NCBI GenBank assembly: GCA_902805475.1
Contig: CADCSX010000023.1
Location: 310,001 to 374,000, forward strand
Source: Entonaema liquescens
Lineage: Eukaryota; Ascomycota; Sordariomycetes; Xylariales; Xylariaceae
Length of the DNA stretch: 64,000 nt
Direction: 5' to 3'
The position numbers and the translations under genes are program-made. Numbering within the stretch: the stretch's first letter is position 1; the number at the start of each line of letters is the position of its first letter. This document shows, piece after piece, positions 10,889 to 21,814 of the stretch. The notes under the pieces were generated by a model that had not been told where the DNA came from, made no database searches, and saw only the letters and a program-made list of their open reading frames with translations.

Positions 10889-12231
10889 ACTCAATACAAG
10901 GTTGGGTATATAATAGGATATGCAGAATTCGCTTGGAACCCGATCTTCTGCCGGCTAACTTCCTCTTATATAAAAAGCGGCGGATGGGCTTTACGGTTAC
11001 TCTGGTGAGAGGGTCCGTTATCAGGAAGGTATAGGATAATACCGAGATGTCCTGGCTCATGACACTAAGTAGGACGTTAGAAGGCTTAAACTCCTGGGGT
11101 AGCGAGAAAGCCGCGTAGCTGGATATTCAGAATTATATCTCTCGCGTGAGACAATTTTGGCGAGATCTATGAGCTTTGAATAATGGATACACAGATAGTC
11201 GGAGAGTTGGGTAAAGAGACACTATGCCAAATAACGAGGTGGGCGATAAAAGCGGAAGAATCACTATCGGGTAATCAGTGTTAAGAAGCAACAGAAGACG
11301 TATGTCGTATAGAAGAAATGTAAAATCGACGAATCGCGTGTAAAAGTATAAGTAGGGAGATTCAAAGGGAATAAAACGAGGGATGGATGAAAGATGGTGA
11401 GAGTTAGGAGCAGATTCCACTATAACAATTTATTACTTGGGTGTGGGTAGCGAAGGAGATGTTTGGCAATATCCAAAAAACTATTCGATATTGAAAGTTG
11501 GAAGTTGGGGCCTTTAATATTTGTAAAGACGAGTTAGTCGATTGTACTTACCTCTAGAGTCCGAAAGATATGTAAGTGTTGGTGTAAGTTGTCATGCCTT
11601 CCTCAATTTACCTATACCATTGCCTCAACTACGATATACATGGGGGGGTACATATAGCTTTCATATATTCTTATGTAGTTGGAGTTGAGACATTATTTTT
11701 ATGCCGATACTATGTAAGAATTATTCTTCTACGTTATAACATAGGTATTGCCTGAGTTAAATAAGAATAGGGCACCAATGTTCTTAAAGGAATATAAATT
11801 AAAATTAGATCAATTCAGTTATACCTACCTAGGTAACTCTTAGGTAGTTGAAGCAAAAGTACGGCGTATAGGTAAAGGGATTCTTAGAGTTCGGCCTGGT
11901 GCAAGTGGCAGACAGCTGTGTCTCCTCTGAGTAAAACCAAGTACCAGTTACTCAGCCGCATTTATAGCTGGGTCTGCTGAGTACTACATGTACGTACCTA
12001 TCATGCCCCACCTCTCCAGCTGGTTCGCGCACAGCCACACCATACCTAGCAACCTAACTTCACGATGCTGTAGGCACGTAATTTCAACTTTCTAGCCTAC
12101 ATCATCGCCAACCAACTTCGACAGCTACCTCGCGGGTTGTTTCACCACCACAACACCGCTTCTTACTCTTCTCCCGCACTGAGATTTGACTCGAGTCTCT
12201 ACGCAGATTGCGTAGCTTCTATCTCTTCAAG
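10889..12231. other. Divergent intergenic region
   Basis: Separates the taspase-like gene (-) and ARP3 (+). A perfect TACCTAGGTA lies at 11826-11835 with partial copies beside it. The pyrimidine-rich 12100-12231 segment is the likely ARP3 5' leader. No gene supported. Confidence 0.55.
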
Positions 12232-13951
12232 ATGGCGAACCAAACCCCTGCCGTTGTCATGGACAAGTATGTATTCGTGACCCCGCAATCAGGAGCTTAT
12301 TCGATGCTCCCTAAACATCTTAGAATATGGAAAAGAGAAATACTGACTTCATTTTGAAAATAGCGGCACGGGATTCTCGAAGCTTGGTAAGCGAGCTTTT
12401 CACCTTGATTAAATACACCGCTATATACCTTATCATTCACCAACTCTAACCCACCGCTTCTTTACGATCATAGGTTTCGCCGGTAACGATTCTCCGTCCT
12501 TCGTTTTCCCGACCGCGATAGCTACGAAAGGAGGAGCAGCAGGTAGTGGAGGAACAGGGTCTGGCCGGCCGGCTGTAGCGAACAAACCGTCTTTCCTTAC
12601 AGGAGGTGCTGGTCCTGGAGGTCATCTATCAACAAAACGGGGTACCGAAGACCTGGATTTCTTTATTGGCGATGAGGCAATCGCTGCTGCGAACGGGCCA
12701 GGTCGGTATTTGATTGATGGGAACTCAAATATCATTGGAATGCTGATGTTCGTGTAGGCTACGGTTTACACTATCCGATCCGACACGGTCAAATAGAGAA
12801 CTGGGTATAAGTCTCCGGGCCCACCATCCCCGAGTTCGATGCTGATACATCATAATTAGGATCATATGGAAAGATTCTGGTCCAACTCTATCTTCAAATA
12901 TCTCCGTGTTGAACCTGAAGATCACTATTTCCTCCTGACCGAACCTGTACGAAGCCACCGCCGTTTTACCACCGCGAATACCCGCTAACGCGTTGCAGCC
13001 TTTGAACCCTCCCGAAAACCGAGAGAACACGGCCGAAATCTTCTTCGAATCCTTCAATTGTGCCGGTCTCTACATTGCTGTCCAAGCTGTTCTCGCCCTC
13101 GCCGCATCCTGGACATCAGCGAAAGTGTCAGACCGCTCCCTCACAGGCACCGTCATCGACTCGGGTGACGGCGTCACGCACGTTATTCCCGTTGCTGAAG
13201 GTTACGTGATTGGGTCCTCCATTAAATCCATTCCGATCGCCGGCCGAGATATCACCTACTTCGTCCAATCCCTCCTGCGTGATCGAGGAGAGCCCGACAG
13301 CTCGCTGAAGACGGCCCAAGAGATCAAGGAAGAATACTGTTACGTATGCCCCGACATTGTCAAGGAGTTTTCCAAGTTCGATCGAGATCGTAGTCGGTTT
13401 GCCAAGCACGTCGTCTCGCAACCAGGTGGTCGCCAAGTCACCGTTGACGTAGGATACGAGCGGTTCCTTGCTCCCGAAATATTCTTCAACCCCGAAATCT
13501 ACTCTTCCGACTTTCTCACGCCGCTCCCCGTCGTCGTCGATGGTGTCATCCAATCCAGCCCAATTGATGTTCGACGAGGATTGTACAAGAATATCGTGTT
13601 ATCAGGAGGTAGCACATTATATAAGGACTTTGGACGAAGATTACAACGTGATATCAAGCATCTAGTTGATGCCCGAATTCGAGCCAGCGAGGTCCGCAGC
13701 GGAGGAGCAAAGAGTGGTGGTTTGGAGGTGCAGGTCATCACGCACAAGCGACAACGACACGGTCCATGGTTTGGTGGTAGTTTGTTAGGACAGACTCCTG
13801 AATTCCGATCGTACTGCCACACTAAGGCCGAGGTAAGTCTACTTAAATCCGAAATATTAAGTTGCTAAAAGCTGACTTGACATAGTACCAAGAATACGGA
13901 CCAGGAATCGTACGGAGATTTGCTCTACTTGGTGGACCTGGTGGTTCGTAG
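12232..13951 (+). CDS. arp3: Actin-related protein 3 (Arp2/3 complex)
   Basis: Nucleotide-binding subunit of the Arp2/3 complex, which nucleates branched actin at endocytic patches and hyphal tips. Seven exons: 12232-12266, 12364-12386, 12474-12701, 12758-12804, 12860-12946, 12999-13832 and 13886-13951. Phases close to give 439 residues. Actin-fold signatures: DNGTGFSKLGFAGND (phosphate loop 1), VIDSGDGVTHVIPVAEGY (phosphate loop 2), NIVLSGGSTLYKDFGRRL, and the Arp3-specific tail PGIVRRFALLGGPGGS. A Gly-rich insert (KGGAAGSGGTGSGRP) near residue 40 is usual for Arp3. The crowding of introns into the first 350 coding bases is typical of fungal actin genes. Confidence 0.95.
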
Positions 13952-14817
13952 GGCAAATTTGACATTTAGTTGCGATACCAGATAGAGGACAAGAAGGTGT
14001 AAACGGTGGATGTGTATCCAAAGAGCAGCAAACTGATTATTAAAATTATGAATGACTACCAAATCTTTCTGGTATATGCCCCTGATATTTTAACCAGAAA
14101 TATTGAAAATGGTCTTCGATACGAGATCTACCACGTCACATAACCGTCTTATCTAAGTATCATTTATTTCGACTTACACAGGATCACCCATACTAGGCTA
14201 GTTACAACGACGCGAATCACTTCAATGTACTTAGTAATACGAGGGAATTCCTAAGTACATATCGAACTATGATAGTAAGAATTATGATAATGCCATTCCC
14301 CGGACGTTGAGGTTCGTGGCTAGGAGTTTAGCTTGTCTAACGCATAATTCTGTGGCCGTGAAATGGAAGAGAAGAGCAACACGATAGTTGAAGTAGATGA
14401 GAAATCAGCAATTACCTAACGTTCCATATTCTTCATAACTACTTCGCGTCTAAGCTTCCTAAATTATATGCCTATTTTAATCCATAGAACTGACCGACAA
14501 TAGGTTGAACACATGATTCCATCTACGGTAGCTCATAGTTAACCTATATGACCGGGGCAATTATATAAGAAGCAATAAGCTAGTGCTTTACAAGCAAACC
14601 TGGGACTAAAGTCGAAAAATCCTTTGCTAAGCTGTTATACATTGGGTTACCGCCTACGTTGCTCTTAAATCATATTTAAACACCATCCTTAACCCTGCTT
14701 TCGATTTGTTAGCTAGATCGCCAAGATCGTACACTGATGTTACTAAATACTGTCGCCATAGTAAGTACCTAAGGGTTAATATCATTACATACTACAGTCT
14801 GGAGCTTTTATAAAATA
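13952..14817. other. Intergenic, nothing recognised
   Basis: AT-moderate sequence downstream of ARP3. No ORF with protein-like composition, no RNA gene seen. Confidence 0.5.
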
Positions 14818-15372
14818 TCAACAGCGTGCTGAGGAAAGGCTCGAAAAGGTCACTACGTCTTTATTATTCCACATATTCAAAATATGTAATGGCGACTGCT
14901 TGCGGTTCCACGTTGGCTTCTCGCACTTGTAGTTCTTAGTGTTCAAGCCTTTTGTCAAGCTACTACTGAACGTGAGAGCGACGCGCCCGAGCTTCCTAAT
15001 ACATGCAGTAACTGCACCGATCATATTAGTTTATAAAAGGCGATCATGATACATACCAAAGGTAATCCCAGCCATTGGTCCAAGTGGCACCAAATCAATA
15101 GGTTCGTCGAGGACAAAACATCCGCGACGACAGGTAAAAACGTGTCATGGGATATCCATCTCTCGATTCTTATTGATTGCTGATGAACCGTTTAAAAGTT
15201 TGGTTCCTCCAATGTTCGCGCCGCTCATCGTGGGGCTCGGGGGGTTATTGGCTGGAGAATTGTTGAAGATGCTTGACACGTCCCCATTGCTCCTACTAAG
15301 CGCCCCTGTTCCCGGAACAGCGAATGAAGTAGTGACCGGAATTGCGAAAGGAAAGGATTGAGATACGTGCAT
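14818..15372 (-). pseudogene. Doubtful two-exon ORF with one in-frame stop
   Basis: Family not recognised. Reading the minus strand from ATG at 15372 gives 75 residues ending NREMDIP at a TGA (15147-15145). The same frame continues open beyond it through CRRGCFVLDEPIDLVPLGPM to a GTATGT donor after GITF, at about 15054. A 45-base intron with an ACTAAT branch-like site ends at GTGCAG, and the frame then stays open to a TGA at 14818. The fit of a single stop and a good intron suggests a decayed small gene, but this may be chance. The opposite strand also has a 62-codon open stretch without a proper ATG. Confidence 0.25.
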
Positions 15373-15396
15373 GGATAGATGGATAGATGGATGGAG
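15370..15396. repeat. GATG/GATA short tandem tract
   Basis: Four-base units ATGG, ATAG and ATGG follow one another after an ATG-containing start. Low-complexity tract next to the doubtful ORF. Confidence 0.6.
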
Positions 15397-15617
15397 GAAA
15401 AAGGGGGCGGTGTGCAACTGCACGCTTGGACCCAGGGCAGTCTAAGAATAAATCTGGGGAATTGGAAACATTATATTAACGTCTACTCTTATGCTCGCAT
15501 CTTCTATTTTTTTTTTTCTTTTCTTAAAAAGCTTTCCTTTTAGAACTTTATCCTTTTTTCTCTTCGGTTTCGTTCCGGGGTGTAAGTATAAGTACAGATG
15601 CAACAGCTTTCGTCCGT

Positions 15618-15896
15618 CTAAGACGACCCTCCCTTGGCTAGCTTTACCAACGCCTCTAGTTGGAGTTCCTTCTTCTTGAGGTCGCTTATGAGATCACCCT
15701 CTGATATGATGTTTCCTTGGACAAGTCTATCCGTCGTCGTGCTGGGACGACTGGCGAGGTAGTATTTCATCATCTCGGAAGACGCTCGCTGGCTCCTGTT
15801 GTGATGTCACGTTAGCGAAGGAGTCTTTTCGGTCAGACAGCCTGCTACTTACTGCTCGCTGGAAGGTGGGTTCGACGAGGTTGTGGCTTGAGACAT
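15618..15896 (-). CDS. Small two-exon protein, 73 residues (hypothetical)
   Basis: Family not recognised. Exon 1 is 15896-15853 (ATG to a split codon) and exon 2 is 15795-15618. The intron has a GTAAGT donor, a GCTAACGT branch-like site and a CAACAG acceptor, and phases close exactly (44 + 178 = 222 bases). The N-terminus is Ser/Thr/Pro-rich (MSQATTSSNPPSSEQ). The rest looks like one or two amphipathic helices (SSEMMKYYLASRP, then ISEGDLISDLKKKELQLEAL), which suggests a small helical adaptor or complex subunit; that is inference only. The good splice signals and protein-like composition are the reasons for calling it. Confidence 0.6.
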
Positions 15897-16734
15897 GGTG
15901 AACCCCGGTCTTATCTGCTCAGTGCTGTCTTACGGGAAAGCTTGGCGGGATGTGAAAGATATTTCCTGCGGTAAGGTAACAGTGTAACTTTGGTTCTCTG
16001 TATGGCCGACCAAGGCAAAAAGCTCTACGAAGTAAGAGGATATTGAAGTCTTGCTTTCTCTAATGATTCTAGGTTGAGTTTGTCTACGAAGACTCACTAT
16101 ATTGGCCTGGCCTTCGCCGTCATTTTATGGGCGGTTGCTATACAGCGCGCCTCAGCGCGATAGCCATATTAACATTCTGCTCAGACTATCTACAGCGCCT
16201 CAGAGGTATAAATTATACCAAGAAGGGATATGGGCTTGGTCACGTTCCGCGCGACGTTGCCGTTCTCTGGGTAATGCACGGGTTAGGACTTCGCGATGTT
16301 GGGGCCTCAGTGTTTGGGGCCTCAGGTGTCAAATACGCGGAGGCGCATTACACACACAATACCGGCAGGTCCTATAGTACTGCGCTCCCGAGGGTATTCT
16401 ACGCAATCAGCATCGAGCACGTCAGCATGCGTGATTGGTAGATTGTCAGCTTGCGCATATCTCCACCTCGTTTTGCGCAACGGCGCAAAACTGATCGTGT
16501 ATAAATGTTGGTATTTTAGCTGGGGGGATCAACGAAATATAGCGATTTTACTTCGTCTGTCTCAAGTCTCCTTATTTCAACAGAAATTTATATATCCAAA
16601 TCCTAGGAACAGGAAAGAAGTTATTTTGTTATTATACTTCTTTTAATTGGGTTTCTCAGCTGTCAATAAATGCTACTTATAAGCGACCATTATATCGTCA
16701 CCTCCGTGATGACTCCACATTATATCTAGGAGAG
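15897..16734. other. Intergenic with a perfect hairpin and a short duplication
   Basis: No convincing gene. A 9 bp perfect stem GTTTTGCGC/GCGCAAAAC with an AACG loop lies at 16470-16491. A 15-base near-tandem duplication built on TTGGGGCCTCAG lies near 16298-16325. Both sit in a locally GC-richer patch. Confidence 0.45.
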
Positions 16735-18869
16735 ATGCTTCAAAGACCCCGTGATCTATTGACTGCTCACGACCTTCACCCAGCGAGCTCTGTTCCTCAC
16801 TGTTACCGTTACCAATATCGCTACCGTCAGTTGCACGAATCTCTTCATACTTACAGCTTGGCTACCGGGCGGGTAAAACCGAACCGTCACTTCCCAACAA
16901 ACTATCTTAATTCCTTTGAACACACTTGGAACGCGACTAAGGCGAAACTCGTGGCCCAGTGGGAGCGCATCAACTCCCGTCGTGAATATCGCCTCAAGCG
17001 AAGCATGGTCAAGAAGTTGACCTTATCCAGGAGTGATTCTACTACGCCGCAGATACCAGGACCGACAAGCGCCGGTGACTCGGTAAGAGGCTCCCACAAG
17101 AGTAAAAATGAAACCGTTCTTACCGTCGCTCTAGCAGAGTAGGACAGCTTGTCCCGACTATATTCTAGCTGGGGACTCGCTCATAGTTGACGATATTAGA
17201 TCTGTTAACCTAGACTCCGAGAAATGCCTGGGCGACCTCAGTGTATATAGGGAAGAATTCAGCATATATCACGAAGGATATAATCCTGGGGAATCATTAC
17301 CACAGCATTCTCGAGTAGCCGGTCTTATGGAGGGCGACAAGCAGGCACGCGCCGCTCGAGAACTCAGCCATTGCCAACTCAACCACGAAAGTGAGAGAGG
17401 ACTGACACCTGATCAGTACGTGGCCATTAAGAAGCAAGAGGCTGTTGCTCTCGTAATGGCTAAGTTCAACCGCTGGTTTGAGAAGAAACTCGCCATTATT
17501 TCCTGGTTAGTCTGAAGATATTCTTTGTAGCGGTTAGATTTTATCTTTGTGTCATGTCAAATAGGGGCTAATCATTGTATATAGTATGTCACGAGTTTTC
17601 TTTGCTCCCTTGGACTCCTCATATTTTTTATGCAGGTAACGTGTTAAATTCGTATGAGATGTTAACGTCAGTAAGATGCATGTGATGCGTCTGAAGCTTC
17701 AGGTGGCTCCGCTGGTGATTCTAGGGGAACAGAGTCCGGAACTAGCAGTTCTGGGCAGGGCCAATCAAGCCGTTCAACTCGAACGAAACGTCGACTAGGG
17801 GGAGATGACCAGGACAATTCAGCCGGGGGTGACGAAGATGATCCGGATAGAGGCGGAAGTAAGCGTGCGAAGAAAGACGTAGAGGCAGAACGAAAGTTCG
17901 CATGTCCCTTTTACAAACATGATCCGAAAGCGCATAACAAGCACCGAAGCTGTGCAGGACCAGGCTGGACTTCCCTTCATCGCTTGAAGTAGGTATCCCG
18001 GAACAATGATGGACATATTACCATATTGACCGTGTTGCAGGGAGCATCTTTATCGCGCTCATCGATTACCGAAACATATTTGTCCCAGGTGCTATGGTTC
18101 CTTCGATGACTCCAAGGATCTAGCTGATCATATCCGGGCTGATGTGCCTTGTAAAAAGTTAGATGTGGTGCCTGTGCTGCTAGGCATCGACGAGGCCACC
18201 GAAGCAAAGTTAAAAGTGCGCAGGAAGAACTGCCCCGGCATGACTGACGAGCAGAGATGGGCAGAAATTTACAAGATCTTGTTTCCAAACGCTAACCTTA
18301 ACGCCATGCCAACTCCCTGTAAGCTATTTTAAGATCTCGAGTAGTATGATGATATTAACCATGCAATAGATTATGACGGCAATGATTCCCTTGGGTTCTC
18401 TAAACGAGCTGAATGGAAGAAGGTTGAGACGCGACTCAAGAAAGAGTTGCCCAAGTTCGTACAGAAGAAAGTCGAAAAGTCATTCGAGAAAGTACAGGTT
18501 GACATGCTCGTCGGTCTTCCTGATATCATTCGTGATGGGTTGTTCGAATTCTTCAAGGACCTCCCACACAGTGATCGGTCGGCATCGGCAACTCCTGCTG
18601 CGACGCCAAGGGCTCGTACACCTGGCCCCCCTCCTGCAAGGGAACAACTCGCTTCGATAGGTAACGAAGATGGTGACTCCTTGTTGGATATGTCGTCTTT
18701 ACTTGATCCTACTATGCCATTGCCATTCCCTATGGGTCTGTTCAATGATGTTGACTTTCAATTTGAGTTTGATAACTCTAACGACTGTCCCTTTTTTGAC
18801 AATAACTCGGATTCCGGTTACGCTTCCACTAGTGCTGGAAGGGATGGTACTATCGAGAGAGATATTTGA
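16735..18869 (+). CDS. Fungal zinc-finger-like protein with a CPFYKHDP Cys/His region
   Basis: Probably a DNA-binding regulator of a family common in filamentous fungi; targets unknown. Five exons: 16735-17082, 17138-17505, 17725-17988, 18041-18318 and 18370-18869, which close to 585 residues. Key region (about residues 290-360): FACPFYKHDPKAH, then RSCAGPGW, LHRLKEHLYRAHRLP and ICPRCYGSFDDSKDLADH, giving two Cys/His groups that can bind zinc. Before it is a Ser/Arg/Asp-rich basic region (TRTKRRLGGDD, SKRAKK), a likely nuclear signal. The C-terminus is acidic and Phe/Asp-rich (FNDVDFQFEFDNSNDCPFF), like an activation domain. Intron 3 (17506-17724, 219 bases) is long for this window, and its acceptor at 17724 was chosen because it is the one that keeps phase, so that junction is less certain. 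Confidence 0.75.
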
Positions 18870-19832
18870 AGGGTTTGGAAACGGATGCCTAGCAGTTCGT
18901 TTGTAAGTTGGCTAAGTGAACTTTTACACTCTTTAATAACGATCTCTTATGTATCTGACATTTTGCTTGTAAGTGTTGGAATCTTGTTGTCGAGTCGATC
19001 GCTTCTCTCTGTGAGAGGATTGATTGCTCGGAATACGAGGACTGGAGTGTGTTCGTTAGGTTATCGTACCAAGTTGCCTTCCTTTCATAGAATTCATCTG
19101 ACGTCGTAATATTGCGAGCCAATGTACTCGTTAAGCTTTAGTTTAAATGGACATTACATAGGCTCTGGTGTAAAAATAGTACGGTACTCTCTTGCCGGGA
19201 AAGCCAGTGTCATAAAATCGACTTATACACTAATGCAAGGCAACACGAAGCTATATGCATGCAGTAGTTTACCCTTACATATAGCGTCATTATCTTCACA
19301 ACCATGCGCCTCTCGGTATATATGAATCCTGGGGAAGCCTATCGGTCATATCTAAAAGTTAATTGCTCCTAAGCACGTGGTTTATGTACCTAGCAAAAGG
19401 GACGGGTTGTATAAACTAGGAACCGTTCGGTTCTCTGCATCAACTGTAACCTACATAGGGAACTGCAACTTACACACAGATCCGTAGTGGCTTAGAGCTT
19501 CTATGTTAGTTATCAAGGAACTGATCCCGATTTCTAAGTCGGTCCTGTTCAACGTAAGGCGATATGATAGAAAAGAAATATGATATCTCTTATGAAAAAG
19601 GGGTGCGGTGATGTCAAAGCTAGTTATTGCATTTCTCGCTTTAGTTATTTGGAATTATGCTGACGTGTTAGAGCACGGGAGCTGAGGCTTGTGTTTAGGT
19701 AATGTTACGTAGGCTGTGCTACCACTCAGGGGATAGTTCACATTGAACTGTGCGATGGAGTGCTTATCATGACCGGGCGTTGATTCGTAGTTGATTATGA
19801 GTTTATGACGGGGCAAGAATTGAGGTAATATG

Positions 19833-19861
19833 GGGACAGAGGGACAGAGGGACAGAGGGAC
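19833..19861. repeat. Tandem 9-base repeat (GGGACAGAG)3
   Basis: Three successive GGGACAGAG units, visible directly. Confidence 0.85.
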
Positions 19862-20383
19862 TTCCGGTCGTTTAGCTCTTGGGCAACTCTGGTATAACAA
19901 GGGAACAGAACGAGTTGGTAGGATAGATGTGACTGGACTATGATGGGAAGAAAGAGTGAAATATATGAAATATGTTGAACTCTTCTTACTTGACTGAAAT
20001 GTTTCGAGATATTCCGGATCAAACAAACCTTAAGGTAAGATGTCTTGGGATGATATGCCCGAGGTGAAATCTATTATTGGCCTACTTGGGTGTACCGGTC
20101 GACGGCGAAATATTATGGAAGATGCCCGACCCAAAGTTAGACGATTTGTAAGTGGGCGCGAAGCCAGCTTTTCTTCACATGTCTAGCATATCTTACATGG
20201 AATGTTATGCTTTTGATGGTGTTGCCATTATTATGCAAAAAGTTTGATGTGTCAGAAAGGGGTGAAACAGCGAGAAACAATGAAATGGTATGCGAGGTAT
20301 CGTAGCAGTATTAGATGAAAAGAGGATAAAATGAATAGTGTAATACCGTAATACTATAAAATGAATAAGGCGAGACCTGTGTA

Positions 20384-20405
20384 GGAAATAGGAAATAGGA
20401 AATTT
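20384..20405. repeat. Tandem 7-base repeat (GGAAATA)3
   Basis: Three successive AGGAAAT units, visible directly. Confidence 0.75.
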
Positions 20406-21814
20406 GAATGCGCCGTTGATAATTCTCCATATGGTTGCCAAGTCTCAAATCTGTACTTCTAAATGAAGCTCGCGTGTACGAGTGGTACCGCAGGTGTCCG
20501 ACATATGTACATATCGAGGTGGACTTGTGATTTTTTTATTTTTATTTTTTTATTTTTTATGTTGCTGGTAACTTAATAAAACAAGTTGTTATTAGTTGGA
20601 GAGTTGATGGCGACGATCCCCCTCCCGTGGCGCCGTCAGTTTAATGTGCCATGTGGGCTTTGACCCGCTCCAAATTCAAAAGGGGAAACAGGGCAGAACA
20701 AGGGAAGAAACATAGTGCTTCAGTAGTCGCGTATCTAAATTCAACTGCGACAAGCGCTATAAATCGTTAGTGCCGTACAACGGCGTAAACGTCAGCGTTG
20801 AGCTAATCTGCTTGAGTATAGGTTGCTTGAGTAGCACTCAACCGAATTAGCTAGGCAGGTTCTAGTTGCTTAATTGCCCAATCGAATAGTCTTTCCAAGT
20901 CTCACTGCTGCTTTCCCCAGTGGCTCGATTTCTCCTGCAGCTGCCTGCAAGCCATTTCCCTTTTTGCTTATTTCCCCATGTACATCAGTACGTACCTCCG
21001 TACACAACAGAGCCAGGGGATGAACGGACCAAAATTTTTTATTTTCTCTTTAGCAACCCCTGTCTTTTCCCTAATCGCAACCTCTCGTTGGTCCCGTTCT
21101 ATCGCAATTTTGCAGGTACCGTCAAGATGTATACTATGTTAATGCCCAGATGGTGAAGGCTGATGGAAGCTTGTAACTCGAATTGAAGACTTCCTCCCCC
21201 CTTGTCAAAACTTTGTTCTTCTATTCAATATCAAAGTTCTTCACTGCCTATACGAGGGATTCAACCCCGGTACCCTATTGTGTGAATACCCTCTTTTTTA
21301 ACCTTCTGTTGGCCTTCGTCTTAACTGCAAGCTTCGACTATCCGAACAATTACTTTCCTTCGTCAACGGCAATTTCATTTGTTTGATCTTTGATACCCCC
21401 CATCCTCTTCTATCGTCTTTTTTGATCTGTTACAATCTTCTAATGCTTTCCTAACTTGAAATTCTCACGGGCCCCTAACAACCAAAGCCCATACAACCAG
21501 CCACATCACGATTTGCGACGACCGACCCAAATCCAAATTCAAAATCCAAAATAGCAGTAGACCGGCCGTCTCATGAAACGAACTAACCCACTGTCGTCGT
21601 CACTCCTTCGTTCTTAAGTCTACCTGCGACAACGTTCCCTATCTGATCGGCTGGTAACCTGTCGCGAGCTGCCTCTCGAGTGAATGAATTACCCTAGTCC
21701 TGCTCGCCGTTGTCCGTACGTACCCGCGTGAGAAGCTAGGATCGGATCCTACACCTTTCTCTGCCGTCTCATGCGGTTGACCGATCCGCAGCTACGGTGC
21801 GACCAACCGCCTCA

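Larger units (their letters stand above)
18870..21814. other. Long intergenic region upstream of the DOCK gene
   Basis: Nearly 3 kb without a supported gene. It contains tandem repeats at about 19833-19861 and 20384-20405, a T-rich run at 20528-20560, and a pyrimidine-rich 20880-21814 segment that is probably the promoter and a long 5' leader of the next gene. Confidence 0.5.

Noticed and set aside
15173..15361. 62-residue hydrophobic + strand ORF
   Set aside because: No ATG at its start; opposite strand to a more plausible, though doubtful, ORF.
16102..16646. Three overlapping + strand ORFs of 91-116 residues
   Set aside because: Mutually overlapping, with odd composition and no splice or family support.
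19655..20026. 123-residue minus-strand ORF
   Set aside because: No early ATG; crosses the 9-base tandem repeat; composition not protein-like.
20920..21156. 78-residue ORF upstream of the DOCK gene
   Set aside because: Lies in the pyrimidine-rich leader; composition reflects base bias.
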